A stretch of DNA of 64,000 nucleotides from Martinezella rhizogenes (GTDB lineage Bacteria > Pseudomonadota > Alphaproteobacteria > Rhizobiales > Rhizobiaceae): NCBI GenBank assembly GCA_013322215.1, contig JAAMEZ010000014.1, forward strand, positions 310,001 to 374,000, read 5' to 3'. Within the stretch, counting starts at the first letter, position 1. Each line of letters opens with the position of its first letter. The position numbers and the translations under genes are program-made. Below, piece after piece: positions 1-9,464 of the stretch. Under the pieces are notes generated by a model. That model worked only from the letters and a program-made list of their open reading frames with translations. It was not told the origin of the DNA and did not search any database.

Positions 1-96
1 CTGTCGACGGCCGGGAATGTCATCCTGTTCATCCTCATCGGCGCGATCATTCTACCGATAACAGCCTGGTTTAACCGTAGGGAGGTGGACCTTTGA
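1..96 (+). CDS. Sugar ABC transporter permease, MalF-type (3' end only)
   Basis: Only the last 31 codons are in the window. They encode a hydrophobic segment followed by a short basic tail ending in NRREVDL, the usual end of an inner-membrane permease. The stop at 94-96 overlaps the TTG start of the next permease at 93, so the two are translationally coupled. Calling it the MalF-type partner follows from the MalG-type permease and MsmK/UgpC-type ATPase that come next. The substrate cannot be told, because the binding protein lies outside the window. Confidence 0.7.
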   Translation: MSTAGNVILFILIGAIILPITAWFNRREVDL

Positions 97-917
97 CACG
101 CCGTCAGCTTTATACCGGCATTGCGTCCCTGGTTACCTGTGGCTTGATATTCGTCTTGCCCTTCCTGTTCATCTTCATAACCGCTGCCAAGACAAAGCAG
201 GATGCTGCATCATTGACTTTTACCCTGCCTCAGGAATGGCACCTGCTGCAGAATTTCATCGAGGTTATTCAAACGCGTAATTGTATGCTTCTACTGGCAT
301 ATTTCAATTCGACCGTTATCACTGTTGCTGCCGTTTCGCTTCTCGTTCTGCTCGGTGCCATGGTCGGCTACATCCTGCAGCGTCGCCCATCCGGCTGGAA
401 TAGAATTATCTACGGTTGTGTTCTCGCCGGCCTCATGATTCCGCCTGCCGTTGTGCCAACCATCTGGGTCCTGCAGTCGATCGGCCTCTTCAAGTCCATA
501 TCGGGAATGATACTGATTCAGGTTGCCTATGGTCTTGCCTTTACCGTCCTCATGTTCCGTAGCTTCATCGCCACAATCCCACGCGATCTCGATGAGGCGG
601 CGATCATCGATGGAGCAAAGCCGCTGCAGATCTTCTTTCGCGTCGTGCTGCCACTGCTGAAGCCCGTGACCGTGACCATCATCGTTGTGCAGTCGATCGC
701 CATCTTCAACGACTTCACGAACCCTCTCTACTACCTGCCTGGCAGAGAAAACGTAACGGTACAGCTGACGCTCTACAATTTTCAGGGACAGTTTCAAACG
801 CAGTACAATCTTCTTTTCATGAATATTCTATTGGTGACGATCCCGCCGCTCATCGTCTTCGTATTCTTCAACAGGCAGATCGTAGCAGGCATGACGGCCG
901 GCGCAGTGAAAGGATGA
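93..917 (+). CDS. Carbohydrate ABC transporter permease, MalG family
   Basis: Inner-membrane permease of 274 residues, the normal size for the family. It has an N-terminal membrane segment, further hydrophobic helices, and the EAA-loop signature that contacts the ATPase: DEAAIIDGAKPLQIFFRVVL, near residues 167-186. The TTG start at 93 overlaps the upstream stop by a few bases and follows GGGAGGTGG, a good ribosome site. The ATPase gene begins 3 bp after this stop, so permease, permease and ATPase form one operon. It should import a sugar or sugar alcohol with a periplasmic binding protein encoded upstream of the window. Confidence 0.9.
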   Translation: MTRRQLYTGIASLVTCGLIFVLPFLFIFITAAKTKQDAASLTFTLPQEWHLLQNFIEVIQTRNCMLLLAYFNSTVITVAAVSLLVLLGAMVGYILQRRPSGWNRIIYGCVLAGLMIPPAVVPTIWVLQSIGLFKSISGMILIQVAYGLAFTVLMFRSFIATIPRDLDEAAIIDGAKPLQIFFRVVLPLLKPVTVTIIVVQSIAIFNDFTNPLYYLPGRENVTVQLTLYNFQGQFQTQYNLLFMNILLVTIPPLIVFVFFNRQIVAGMTAGAVKG

Positions 918-920
918 ACC

Positions 921-1901
921 ATGGCAAGTGTCGTTCTTCAAAATATCCGCAAGGACTTCGGCAGTTTAACCGTGATGAACGGTGTCGATCTGACCGTCGA
1001 AGGAGGCGAATTCTGCGTCTTCGTCGGCCCGTCCGGCTGTGGAAAGTCCACTCTTCTGCGCATGATCGCGGGATTGGAAACCTCGACCTCGGGCCGGATC
1101 TCCATCGACGGCAAGGATGTGACGGACGCCGAGCCTTCGGAACGCGGCATCGCGATGGTGTTTCAGTCCTACGCGCTCTATCCGCATCTGACCGTCAGCG
1201 AAAACATCGGTTTCGGTCTTTCGCTCGCCAAGCGCCCCAAGGCTGAGATTCAGGAAAAGGTTCGGCAGACGGCCGATATTCTCCAGCTCTCGCATCTGCT
1301 GGATCGAAAGCCGAAGGCGCTCTCCGGCGGTCAACGGCAACGGGTCGCGATCGGCCGGGCAATCATTCGCAATCCAAAGGTCTTCCTGTTTGACGAACCC
1401 CTCTCCAATCTCGACGCATCCTTGCGGTCGCAGATGCGGATGGAACTGACCGAACTCCATGCCAAACTCGGAGCAACGATGATCTATGTCACCCATGATC
1501 AGGTCGAGGCCATGACCATGGCAGACAAGATCGTCGTGCTCAACGGTGGCCGGATCGAACAGATCGGAACGCCGATGGACCTTTATCATAACCCGGCCAC
1601 ACCTTTCGTCGCAGGCTTCATCGGATCGCCGAAGATGAACCTGTTTGAAGGCGAAATCGCTGCCAGGGAGGGGTGCGGGACCTACGGAATCCGGCCGGAA
1701 CATATCGCACTTTCCTCGGCGGAAGGAAAATGGCAAGGGCGAGTGCGCCATATCGAACGGCTCGGGGCCGACACGGTCGTCCATCTGGATGTCCCCGAAT
1801 TGGTATCGCTTGTCGCACGCACCGATGGCGATCGGCCGATCCAGATTGGCGAGACTTTGTTCGCCACGCCGTTGACCGGCAAGGAGCACAGATTCTCATA
1901 G
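921..1901 (+). CDS. Sugar ABC transporter ATP-binding protein, MsmK/UgpC type
   Basis: Cytoplasmic ATPase energising the two permeases just upstream. Visible motifs are Walker [10 protein letters not shown] (about residues 38-46), Q-loop [10 protein letters not shown], signature LSGGQRQR, Walker [14 protein letters not shown] and switch histidine VTHD, followed by a C-terminal TOBE-like region containing YGIRPEH. It is 326 residues, slightly shorter than the usual 350-370, because the final beta-rich domain is abbreviated. Last gene of the sugar-importer operon; no clear intrinsic terminator was seen directly after it. Confidence 0.93.
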   Translation: MASVVLQNIRKDFGSLTVMNGVDLTVEGGEFCVFVGPSGCGKSTLLRMIAGLETSTSGRISIDGKDVTDAEPSERGIAMVFQSYALYPHLTVSENIGFGLSLAKRPKAEIQEKVRQTADILQLSHLLDRKPKALSGGQRQRVAIGRAIIRNPKVFLFDEPLSNLDASLRSQMRMELTELHAKLGATMIYVTHDQVEAMTMADKIVVLNGGRIEQIGTPMDLYHNPATPFVAGFIGSPKMNLFEGEIAAREGCGTYGIRPEHIALSSAEGKWQGRVRHIERLGADTVVHLDVPELVSLVARTDGDRPIQIGETLFATPLTGKEHRFS

Positions 1902-2440
1902 GAGCGAGCCACGATTAATCTTGATTCAAGAGATGCCGGGCCGTAAATCCGTGGTGACGGCAACCTCATCGCCAAGGTCAAGAATGCGCGGACTGGGATA
2001 TGGCCGCCAAGACGACCCAGTTAAAAGGCCATAGCATGCGCTAATGTAGGCGGCGGTTGCAGTTTGTTCGCTCTTCCACGCAATAACGACAATCAAGAAC
2101 TGCATCTCGATGCAAGCTTGCTATTCCCGCACTGTACGTTGCAAGCAGATGCACTTCGTTTCAGTCAAGAAACTACTGCTGATTTGCAAATAATTTCGAA
2201 TTATACAATTTGAAGTTACCACTCAAGCCTATGAATTATTTCAATAAAATTATTTAATGTTGGTCATCGTTAATTATTTTCTCAGACATATCTGGCTTCT
2301 TTAATATTGCAGCGCCAAATGCGACGAGCAGAATGCTCCTTACCTGCAATGTTCCCGACGTTCAGAGCAGGCAATCGCCGACCTATATCAATCTTCGTGG
2401 TGTAGGCAGCCGCCAGCTCGCTAAAAATCAACGAGCCGCC
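1902..2440. other. Intergenic region before the chemoreceptor gene
   Basis: About 540 bp without a convincing gene. The first half has ordinary GC content. From about 2170 to 2300 it becomes strongly AT-rich, with runs such as AATTATTTCAATAAAATTA, which suits a promoter for the chemoreceptor. I could not pick a single -35/-10 pair with confidence. An in-frame extension of the chemoreceptor frame from 2333 lacks a ribosome site and does not look like protein. Confidence 0.5.
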
Positions 2441-4375
2441 ATGTCATTCCTTCAGAACGCCAAGATCCGCACGAAGGTGCTCTCCATCATCATTCCGATC
2501 TGTCTGATCGGGATCGCAGGTGTCCTTGTCGTATCGAGCCAATATAAGGACACGGTTGCCACCTATTCGAATTTCATTGCCAAAAATGAAGCGGCAGCGG
2601 TGGAAATGTCGAGAGCCAGCCAGCGCATAACCGCCATGAGTTACAACGCCTACCAGATCCTGCAATATACAGCCAAGGACCCGGAGATGGCGACGTTTTC
2701 GAAGGACTATGAGGAGAATAAGCAAATTCTTCTGCAGCGTTTCGCGAACGTTAAACGGTTGATGCCCGCTGAAGCGGATGCCGTGGAAAAGCTGGCCTCA
2801 AGGGCCAATGATATCATCGTCCTTACGGATCAAGCCGTAAAAGCCGGTCTGGTCGATGACAACGACACCGCCGCCAAGCTCTTGAAGCAGGTGGATCCGA
2901 TGATCAATGACGAGGTGGTTTCGGTTCGCCAGTGGCTCGATACGTTCAATAAGAACATCAATGACAAGAGCAACATGCTGGCGGAACATGCGAGCAGCAC
3001 CATTACAAATGCTCTGATCGCGCTTGGCCTTCTCTTTGCCGCGGCCATTGCGATCGCCGTTCTCGCGTCCACTCGCTGCATTGCCACCCCCATCGAACGG
3101 CTGCGGGCGCGCATGGTTTCCCTCGCCGACGGCAATACCGATGAGCAGATCGTCGGCATTGGGCGCAAAGACGAAGTCGGTCAGATGGCTGCGGCCGTCT
3201 CCATCTTCCGAGACCATGCCATCGAGCGAATAAGACTGGAACAGGAGGCGAGCGCCAATCGTAGTCTCTCCGAGAAGGAAAGACTTGAACGCGAAGCGCA
3301 GAAGGCCAAGGATGCGGCGGACACGCAATTTGCCGTCGATGGCCTGGCAGGCGGCCTGGCCGAGCTTTCGAACGGCAACCTAGTCTATCGCATCGAGCAG
3401 CCCTTCGTCGATCATCTCGACCGCCTGAGGGCGAATTTCAACGCCTCGATGGCGAAACTGGAGGAAACGCTGCGTTCCGTTGGCCAGGGAGGTCAGGCCA
3501 TTGCCGCGGGCGCCAGCCAGATCCGCTCCGCCGCCGATGATCTCTCCAAGCGCACCGAGCAGCAGGCAGCCTCCGTCGAGGAGACAGCGGCCGCCCTTGA
3601 GGAGATCACCACCACCGTCAAGGATTCCACCCGGCGCGCAGAAGAAGCGAGCTCGCTGGTCGGACGCGCGCGCATCGGCGCCGAAAAATCCGGCGAAGTC
3701 ATGCAGGAAGCAATTGCCGCAATGGAGGCTATCTCGAAGTCCTCGGGCGAGATCAGCAACATCATCGGCGTCATCGACGACATCGCCTTCCAGACGAACC
3801 TGCTTGCTCTCAATGCCGGCGTCGAGGCAGCGCGGGCGGGCGAAGCGGGCAAGGGCTTTGCCGTTGTCGCGCAGGAGGTGCGCGAGCTGGCGCAACGATC
3901 CGCCACGGCCGCCAAGGAGATCAAGGCGCTGATTTCGACATCGGGCCAGCAGGTCGACAGTGGCGTCAACCTCGTCACCAGAACCGGGCAATCGCTCCAG
4001 CAGATCGTCAAGGAAGTCGAAGAAATCGACCGCAACGTGCGAGCGATCGTCGAGGCAGCCCGCGAGCAGGCGACCGGCCTGCAGGAGATCAACACGGCCG
4101 TCAACAGCATCGATCAGGGCACACAGCAGAATGCTGCCATGGTCGAAGAATCCACCGCGGCAAGCTACAGCCTTGCCAAGGAGGTAACGTCCCTGAATGA
4201 GCTGCTCGGACAGTTCAACCTGCAAAATGGCCGCAGCCATGCACGACCGGCCGCTGCAACGGAACGATCCAGCCCTGCCGCATCGCCTGCGCGTGCGCTC
4301 CGCTCCAAAATCGCCGGCGCATTCGGTGGTTCCGGCGCGGCCGCAGCCGCATCGGCGTCCTGGGAAGAGTTTTGA
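2441..4375 (+). CDS. Methyl-accepting chemotaxis protein
   Basis: Transmembrane chemoreceptor of 644 residues. I start it at ATG 2441 ([14 protein letters not shown]) because this places a basic stretch directly before TM1 (about residues 12-33). A roughly 155-residue helical sensor domain follows, then TM2 (189-210), a HAMP domain, a second HAMP-like stretch (about 300-350), and a long coiled-coil signalling domain. The conserved hairpin tip ([19 protein letters not shown]) lies near residues 449-470. The protein ends in ASASWEEF, matching the xWxxF tether that recruits CheR to some receptors. It stands alone, with no che genes beside it. The ligand is unknown. Confidence 0.93.
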   Translation: MSFLQNAKIRTKVLSIIIPICLIGIAGVLVVSSQYKDTVATYSNFIAKNEAAAVEMSRASQRITAMSYNAYQILQYTAKDPEMATFSKDYEENKQILLQRFANVKRLMPAEADAVEKLASRANDIIVLTDQAVKAGLVDDNDTAAKLLKQVDPMINDEVVSVRQWLDTFNKNINDKSNMLAEHASSTITNALIALGLLFAAAIAIAVLASTRCIATPIERLRARMVSLADGNTDEQIVGIGRKDEVGQMAAAVSIFRDHAIERIRLEQEASANRSLSEKERLEREAQKAKDAADTQFAVDGLAGGLAELSNGNLVYRIEQPFVDHLDRLRANFNASMAKLEETLRSVGQGGQAIAAGASQIRSAADDLSKRTEQQAASVEETAAALEEITTTVKDSTRRAEEASSLVGRARIGAEKSGEVMQEAIAAMEAISKSSGEISNIIGVIDDIAFQTNLLALNAGVEAARAGEAGKGFAVVAQEVRELAQRSATAAKEIKALISTSGQQVDSGVNLVTRTGQSLQQIVKEVEEIDRNVRAIVEAAREQATGLQEINTAVNSIDQGTQQNAAMVEESTAASYSLAKEVTSLNELLGQFNLQNGRSHARPAAATERSSPAASPARALRSKIAGAFGGSGAAAAASASWEEF

Positions 4376-4531
4376 TCTTTAGGTCTTCTCCAATCCTAAA
4401 AGGATTGCCAGGCTTCACAATCAGGATCGCGGTCAAGCTGACCGCGATCTTGTTGCACCGAGACAGCGCCCCATTGGTTGCTGCAACACCATCGCCGGAT
4501 AGTCCGGTGATGACGCTTTTCCGGGGTTCGC

Positions 4532-5923
4532 CTAGCTGACCCCGTTGAATACCACCATCTTGTCGTCGGCCATCTCTTCCATCGTCCATGGAATACCCCC
4601 GACACCATATCCCGACTGCCTGCGCCCGGCAAAAGGCATCCAGTCGGTTCGAAAGGCAGTGTGGTCGTTGACGAGCACGGCTGATGCATCAAGATGCCTT
4701 GCAGCCTTGAGCGCAACGGCTATGTCCGCAGAAAAAACGCTCGCCTGGAATGCATACGGCAGCGAGTTGGCTATGCCGATCGCCTCATCAACGTCGCTAT
4801 AGCCATAGACACAGGTCAGCGGTCCGAAGACCTCAAGCCGCGACACCTTGGCGTCCGCCGGCGGATCGAGCAGGACAGAAGGCAGGAGCGTAGTCTCGGA
4901 CAGTCGCCCTCCACCGAATTGCCTTGCTCCGGCATCGGTCGCTTCCTTGATCCAGCTTGCGACACGCTCAGTCTCGCGCGGCAGGATCAGCGGCCCGACC
5001 TCCGTCTCTTTCAGCGTGGGGTCACCCACACGGAGGCTTGCGACCTTGGCGGCGAGCGCCTCGGTGAAGTTGGTTCGAATGTCATTGTGTACGAAGATGC
5101 GCTGCACCGACACGCAGACCTGCCCTGCGTGATAATAGCCGCCTTTGACGATCGTCCCGACAATTGCCTCGATGCTGGCGCTGCGATCGACGATGACGGG
5201 GGCTGCTCCGCCATGCTCCAGAGCGCATCTCGTGCCTGGAGGCAGCTTGCTTTTCAGATACCAGCCGACCTTTGCTGAGCCAATGAAGCTCATGAAGGCA
5301 ACGCGTTGATCCGTAGCAAAGCTCTCGGCAAGCGCATTGTCCTCCGTGATGAAGGTCTGGCACCAGCGCTCGTCCAGTCCCGCCTCCCAGAACAGCTTGA
5401 CGATCTCGACGCAGGAGATCGGCGTGGTCGCGGCCGGCTTGACGATGACCGGGCAGCCGACGGCCACGGCCGGCGCAATCTGGTGGATGATGAGATTGAG
5501 GGGGTGGTTGAACGCCGATATTGCCGCCACGACGCCGATCGGCTCCTTGGTGGTGAAGGCCCATCGGTTGCTGCTTGCAGCAGTCAGGCCCATCGGGATT
5601 TCCTTGCCGCCAAAATTGCGCAGCTCGTCTGCCGCGTTGACGAGACCGTCGATCCCGCGCGTGACCTCGATGATCGCATCCGTCAGTGGCTTGCCACCTT
5701 CGCGGGCGATCATGATGGCAAAGCGGTCACGGTTCTCCGCGAGAAGCTCGGACGCCCTTCTGAGGATAGCCATCCTGCGATGCGTCGGCAGCCAACCCTC
5801 GCGGTCGGCAAAGGCCCTCGCGGCGACGTCAAGCTTGCGCTCGAGAGCTCCCGCATCATCGGCCGGGATTTCCGCAATGAGCTCGCGATCGAATGCCTGA
5901 TAGACCTTCAGGTTAGGCGTCAT
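4532..5923 (-). CDS. NAD(P)-dependent aldehyde dehydrogenase
   Basis: Oxidises an aldehyde to an acid. The 463-residue protein has the ALDH essentials: Asn139 in SAFNHPLN, general base Glu236 in LEHGGAAPVIV and nucleophile Cys270 in HAGQVCVSVQR. The GQVCxSxQR form is closer to the lactaldehyde/phosphonoacetaldehyde group than to betaine aldehyde dehydrogenases. Its start overlaps the stop of the ThDP enzyme gene upstream by 11 bp, so both are in one operon. The pairing suggests that the upstream enzyme produces an aldehyde or ketol that this enzyme helps to clear. The true substrate is not visible. Confidence 0.9.
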   Translation of the reverse strand: MTPNLKVYQAFDRELIAEIPADDAGALERKLDVAARAFADREGWLPTHRRMAILRRASELLAENRDRFAIMIAREGGKPLTDAIIEVTRGIDGLVNAADELRNFGGKEIPMGLTAASSNRWAFTTKEPIGVVAAISAFNHPLNLIIHQIAPAVAVGCPVIVKPAATTPISCVEIVKLFWEAGLDERWCQTFITEDNALAESFATDQRVAFMSFIGSAKVGWYLKSKLPPGTRCALEHGGAAPVIVDRSASIEAIVGTIVKGGYYHAGQVCVSVQRIFVHNDIRTNFTEALAAKVASLRVGDPTLKETEVGPLILPRETERVASWIKEATDAGARQFGGGRLSETTLLPSVLLDPPADAKVSRLEVFGPLTCVYGYSDVDEAIGIANSLPYAFQASVFSADIAVALKAARHLDASAVLVNDHTAFRTDWMPFAGRRQSGYGVGGIPWTMEEMADDKMVVFNGVS

Positions 5924-7571
5924 CTTGATCCTCCAGAATGGCGGGAAGCCGCTCGCGCAATTCCTTCACCAGCACACGCTCGTTTTCCGAGTAATCGACG
6001 GGGACGTTCACCACATGAACGCCACCTCCGGAAAAGGCATCTTCGAGAGCTTGCTTGAACTGGCTGATGTCGTCGACCCTCGTTCCCTTGGCGCCATAGG
6101 ATTGTGCATATTTCACGAAATCCGGGTTGCCGAACGTCATTCCGAAGTCCGGGAACTCGTCCACCGCCTGCTTCCAGCGGATCATGCCATAAGCATCATC
6201 CTCGATGACGAGGATGACGAGGTTGAGTTTCAGCCGGACGGCCGTCTCGATTTCCTGCGAATTCATCATGAAGCCGCCATCCCCGCAGACCGCCATGACA
6301 CGCCGCTCGGGATAGAGCATCGAGGCGACCATGGCCGACGGCAGCCCCGCGCCCATCGTTGCAAGAGCGTTGTCGAGCAGCAGAGTGTTCGCCATGCGCG
6401 TCCGATAGTTCCGTGCGAACCAGATCTTGTACATGCCGTTGTCAAGCGCCAGGATGCCGTCATGCGGCATGACCTCGCGGATGTCGTGGACCAGCCGCTG
6501 GGGCGTGAAGCGATCCTCCGTGGCTCGATCCGCGATGCGATCAAGGATGCGTTCCCTCAGGTGAAGAAGGGCCTGTGCGTTCGGCAGCTTGCCTTCGAGA
6601 CGATCCGCCAGCGCCTTCAGCGATGGGCCGATATCGCCGATAACCTCCGATTGCGGGAAATAGACCTGCTCGACGGTCGCAGGCTGATATCCGACATGGA
6701 CGACGTTCGGGCCGCCCTTGCCCATGATGAAGGGCGGTTTCTCGATCGTGTCATGGCCGATGGTGATGATGAGATCGGCCTGTTCGATCGCCTCATGGAC
6801 ATAGTCTCGCTCCGATAATGCGGCGGTGCCCATGTAGAGCTCGGTTCCGCCTGGGACCGTTCCCTTGCCCATCTGGGTCGTGAAGAACGGGATACCGGTG
6901 CGGATGACGAATTGTGCGATGTCCGATGTCGAGCGGGGGCGCGAGGCTGCGGCGCCCAGCATGAGCAACGGGCGTTTCGCCGCGATGATGAGCCCAGCTG
7001 CGCGATCAAGCGCCGCGTCACTGGCGATCGGCAGCTCCAGCTGATGCGGGGCGATGAGAGCGACCGGTTCGCATTCCTCGGCGGCGATGTCCTCCGGAAG
7101 CTCGAGATGGACCGGCCCCGGCCGTTCCTCCTGTGCGATCCGGAATGCTTCCCTGACCATCGTCGGGATCATCTGCGGCGAGACGATCTGCCGGGCAAGC
7201 TTGGTGAGCGGCTTCATCGACGCTACCACGTCAACCACTTGGAACCGTGCCTGCCGGGACGAAAGTATCCCTTTCTGGCCGGTGATCATCACCATTGGCA
7301 TGGCTCCGAGCAGCGCGTATGCCGCGCCCGTCGAAAGGTTCAAGGCGCCCGGCCCGAGCGTCGTCAGGCAGACACCCGGTTTGCCCGTCAGCCGGCCATA
7401 GGTCGCGGCCATGAATGCGGCCGCCTGCTCATGCCGGGTCAATACCAGTTGAATGGATGATTTGCGGATGGACTCGACAACATCGAGATTTTCTTCGCCT
7501 GGAATACCGAAAATGCGGTCGACACCTTCGTTCTCAAGTGCGGCCACTAGGAGATCGGAGCCTTTGGTCAT
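5913..7571 (-). CDS. ThDP-dependent enzyme, acetolactate synthase (AlsS/BudB) type
   Basis: Thiamine-diphosphate enzyme of 552 residues from ATG 7571 (MTKGSDLLVAALE). The frame is open to 7634, but the extra residues are not family-like. It carries the N-terminal fold FGIPGEENLD, the catalytic glutamate in TRHEQAAAFMA, and the ThDP/Mg motif GDGGFMM...EDDAYGM near the C-terminus. The stretches DNGMYKIWFARNY and VPVDYSENE resemble catabolic acetolactate synthases more than the anabolic IlvB. No ilvH-like regulatory subunit is adjacent. It is co-transcribed with an aldehyde dehydrogenase. A 2-keto-acid decarboxylase or carboligase with another substrate remains possible. Confidence 0.85.
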   Translation of the reverse strand: MTKGSDLLVAALENEGVDRIFGIPGEENLDVVESIRKSSIQLVLTRHEQAAAFMAATYGRLTGKPGVCLTTLGPGALNLSTGAAYALLGAMPMVMITGQKGILSSRQARFQVVDVVASMKPLTKLARQIVSPQMIPTMVREAFRIAQEERPGPVHLELPEDIAAEECEPVALIAPHQLELPIASDAALDRAAGLIIAAKRPLLMLGAAASRPRSTSDIAQFVIRTGIPFFTTQMGKGTVPGGTELYMGTAALSERDYVHEAIEQADLIITIGHDTIEKPPFIMGKGGPNVVHVGYQPATVEQVYFPQSEVIGDIGPSLKALADRLEGKLPNAQALLHLRERILDRIADRATEDRFTPQRLVHDIREVMPHDGILALDNGMYKIWFARNYRTRMANTLLLDNALATMGAGLPSAMVASMLYPERRVMAVCGDGGFMMNSQEIETAVRLKLNLVILVIEDDAYGMIRWKQAVDEFPDFGMTFGNPDFVKYAQSYGAKGTRVDDISQFKQALEDAFSGGGVHVVNVPVDYSENERVLVKELRERLPAILEDQDDA

Positions 7572-7909
7572 GGATGGAGCTCGTGCTTGTTGGCAGATCG
7601 ATTGATGCCTCCAAAACTGGGAGGCAGGCCGCAAGAATAGATCCTTTTACGGGCTAGTCCATCATAGTTGTATCAGATTCCAGTTACCGCAGATGACCGG
7701 AGCTGCGCGCGAATGCTCGACGAAAGCAGGCGAAGCCGAGTCACGGAAGGGATGGCTATCGCTGATGCCGAGGCTTCAAAGACGATCTGGTGCGAAAAAA
7801 ACACGTTTGATCACAGGACTTGGCGGGCACGATTAGCAGATGTGCTTGATCTGACAGCAGTTGCCCGCTAGGTTGCCGCCGCGATCAACTGCAAAGACAT
7901 GGGGATATC
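7572..7909. other. Intergenic region between ThDP operon and cold-shock gene
   Basis: About 340 bp separating divergent genes. A 67-codon frame at 7668-7871 has no ribosome site and no family-like sequence, so I leave it out. The region should hold the promoter of the leftward ThDP/aldehyde dehydrogenase operon and the promoter and 5' leader of the cold-shock gene. Long leaders are common for csp genes, but I see no clear hairpin to prove one here. Confidence 0.4.
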
Positions 7910-8113
7910 ATGCCAACTGGCACGGTTAAGTTTTTCAACACCGATAAGGGCTTTGGCTTCATTACGCCGGAAAGCGGAGGACCAGACGTTTTCGTTCACG
8001 TCTCCGCTCTGCAATACGGCAACGTGCTCAGGGAGGGGCAATCCGTCTCCTACGATCTGGGTCAGGACCGGAAGACCGGCAAGTCAAAGGCGGAAAACGT
8101 CAGACCGCTCTAA
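7910..8113 (+). CDS. Cold-shock protein, CspA family
   Basis: Single cold-shock domain of 67 residues, the standard length. The RNP1 motif KGFGFI and RNP2 motif VFVHVSAL are both intact, and the protein starts with the typical TGTVKFFN strand. It binds single-stranded RNA or DNA and probably acts as an RNA chaperone. The start ATG at 7910 follows GGGGATATC. Downstream lies a 24-bp perfect palindrome (8129-8152) that probably ends the transcript. Csp paralogues are usually numerous in rhizobia, so no specific gene name is given. Confidence 0.95.
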   Translation: MPTGTVKFFNTDKGFGFITPESGGPDVFVHVSALQYGNVLREGQSVSYDLGQDRKTGKSKAENVRPL

Positions 8114-8128
8114 TCATTATGGACACGT

Positions 8129-8152
8129 CACTACCCGAGATCTCGGGTAGTG
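8129..8152. terminator. 24-bp perfect palindrome after the cold-shock gene
   Basis: The arms CACTACCCGAGA and TCTCGGGTAGTG are exact reverse complements with no spacer, beginning 15 bp after the csp stop. As RNA it would form a stem with a small loop on either strand. No T-run follows, so it may be a weak or bidirectional terminator between this gene and the convergent WGR gene, or a protein-binding site. Confidence 0.5.
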
Positions 8153-8172
8153 CACTCGGGCGCGATGAGAAT

Positions 8173-8439
8173 TCATGTGAGCGCCCTGCCTTGTAGTGGG
8201 CATGGGCGGTAGCCTTTCGCCCGTTTCTGCCGCGTCAGCGCGAGAAACATTCTGACGGCATCCCTCTCATCCTCGAAATGATGCGCCATCGTCTGCCCGC
8301 CGAAGCCTATGCGGCCCCAGCGTCGGGTGAGACAGGTGTCCCCGAACAATGTCGTCGATATCTCCAGCGCGTAGTAGCGGGCCATGTTCTTCGCAGCATT
8401 GGTGCGTTCGATGTAGAGATGATAGGGCTGAGTGAGCAT
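8173..8439 (-). CDS. WGR domain protein
   Basis: Small protein of 88 residues from ATG 8439. The frame stays open to 8511, which would give 112. It is essentially one WGR domain: aromatic residues near the start (YHLYIERTNAAKNMARYYALE), then the signature RRWGRIG and a C-terminal helix with basic residues. WGR domains occur in PARPs and DNA-ligase-associated proteins and are thought to bind nucleic acid; single-domain copies are frequent in rhizobia. It lies downstream of, and convergent with, the cold-shock gene. The exact role is unknown. Confidence 0.82.
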   Translation of the reverse strand: MLTQPYHLYIERTNAAKNMARYYALEISTTLFGDTCLTRRWGRIGFGGQTMAHHFEDERDAVRMFLALTRQKRAKGYRPCPLQGRALT

Positions 8440-8618
8440 GCCGGAAGAATCGTCGATCACGCGGCTGCGGTCCAACGAGTGTTTTGAATCGGTCGGCCAG
8501 CTTCGATTCATTTCCGTTATGTATTCGGCGATCCGCCGAACAATCGTCAGCCGAAGCGGCCTGGAGCCGCTTCCGGCCTAGCAATGCCTCAAGGTTCACG
8601 TGCTGCGTTGGCGACGGA

Positions 8619-9329
8619 TCACCAGGGAACCGTTCGGCCCAGATAGTCCAGATATTCAAGGCCGCGCTTCCCCTGCTGGCCGATAAGCACGTTCACCAGG
8701 TTTGGAATGCTTTCCTCGATCGTCAGCCGCCCGTCGGGGCCGCCCAGATCGGTCTTGACCCAACCGGGGGCCATGAGCACCAATGCACGCGCATCATCTG
8801 CATGCCGGGCGGCATAGCTGCGCATCAATGTGTTCAAGGCTGCCTTGCTGCCGCGATAGACCTCCCGCATGCCCGTCGTATTGTTGCTGACGCTTCCCTG
8901 CCCGGACGACATGACGCCGATCAGCCCCGTGGGCGAAACGAGGTCCTGCAGCCCTTCCACGGTTCGCATCGGGCTCAGCGCATTCGTCACCATGACACGC
9001 ACGAACTCTTCGGTCGTCACCTCCGCGATGGTTTCGGTCGGGACATTCGTCGTCCCGGCATTGACGAACAGCATGTCGAAGACGCGGTCGTCGAGCCGCG
9101 CGCGCAGCGAGGCGAGCTGTTCCGGTTCGTTGATGTCAAGCGTTTCGATGGCGACACGCCCCTCGGAACGGTCTGCCAGATCGTGCAGTTTCGTCCTTGC
9201 TGCCGATGCCCGCACCGTGCCGACGACGGACCAGCCTTTCGTGAAGAATTCCTCGACCATGGCGTGGCCGAGCCCGCGCGACGCACCGATGATCAGGATG
9301 CTGCCGGCGGACGATGATGATGACGGCAT
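8619..9329 (-). CDS. Short-chain dehydrogenase/reductase
   Basis: NAD(P)-dependent oxidoreductase of 236 residues. Cofactor motif GASRGLG is at residues 15-21, structural NAG at 90-92, and the catalytic tyrosine and lysine are Tyr158 and Lys162 in YRGSK, with Ser141/142 preceding. The sequence is of the classical type, resembling the CsgA/C-factor-like group of SDRs. A strong AGGAGG lies 7 bp before the ATG. It is divergent from a LysR gene, which is its most likely regulator. The substrate cannot be deduced. Confidence 0.88.
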   Translation of the reverse strand: MPSSSSSAGSILIIGASRGLGHAMVEEFFTKGWSVVGTVRASAARTKLHDLADRSEGRVAIETLDINEPEQLASLRARLDDRVFDMLFVNAGTTNVPTETIAEVTTEEFVRVMVTNALSPMRTVEGLQDLVSPTGLIGVMSSGQGSVSNNTTGMREVYRGSKAALNTLMRSYAARHADDARALVLMAPGWVKTDLGGPDGRLTIEESIPNLVNVLIGQQGKRGLEYLDYLGRTVPW

Positions 9330-9378
9330 GGGGCACGCCTCCTCTGTCTATTTGTTGTGAGCGCAATATGAAAGCCCG

Positions 9379-9396
9379 GTCTGGATTTCGCCAGAC
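9379..9396. promoter_or_regulatory. Candidate LysR operator between SDR and LysR genes
   Basis: The inverted repeat GTCTGG-N6-CCAGAC lies between the divergent SDR gene and the LysR gene, about 50 bp upstream of the SDR start and 70 bp upstream of the LysR start. LysR proteins usually bind imperfect dyads of about this size in such intergenic regions. This is a positional inference. Confidence 0.45.
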
Positions 9397-9464
9397 GCAC
9401 AGGATGCAAAGAATAGTTGCGTTAGACGCTAGGCATGTTGATCGATCTGGTCTACCCAATTGCC

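Noticed and set aside
7668..7871. 67-codon frame before the cold-shock gene
   Set aside because: No ribosome site, no family-like sequence and it occupies the expected promoter and leader of csp.
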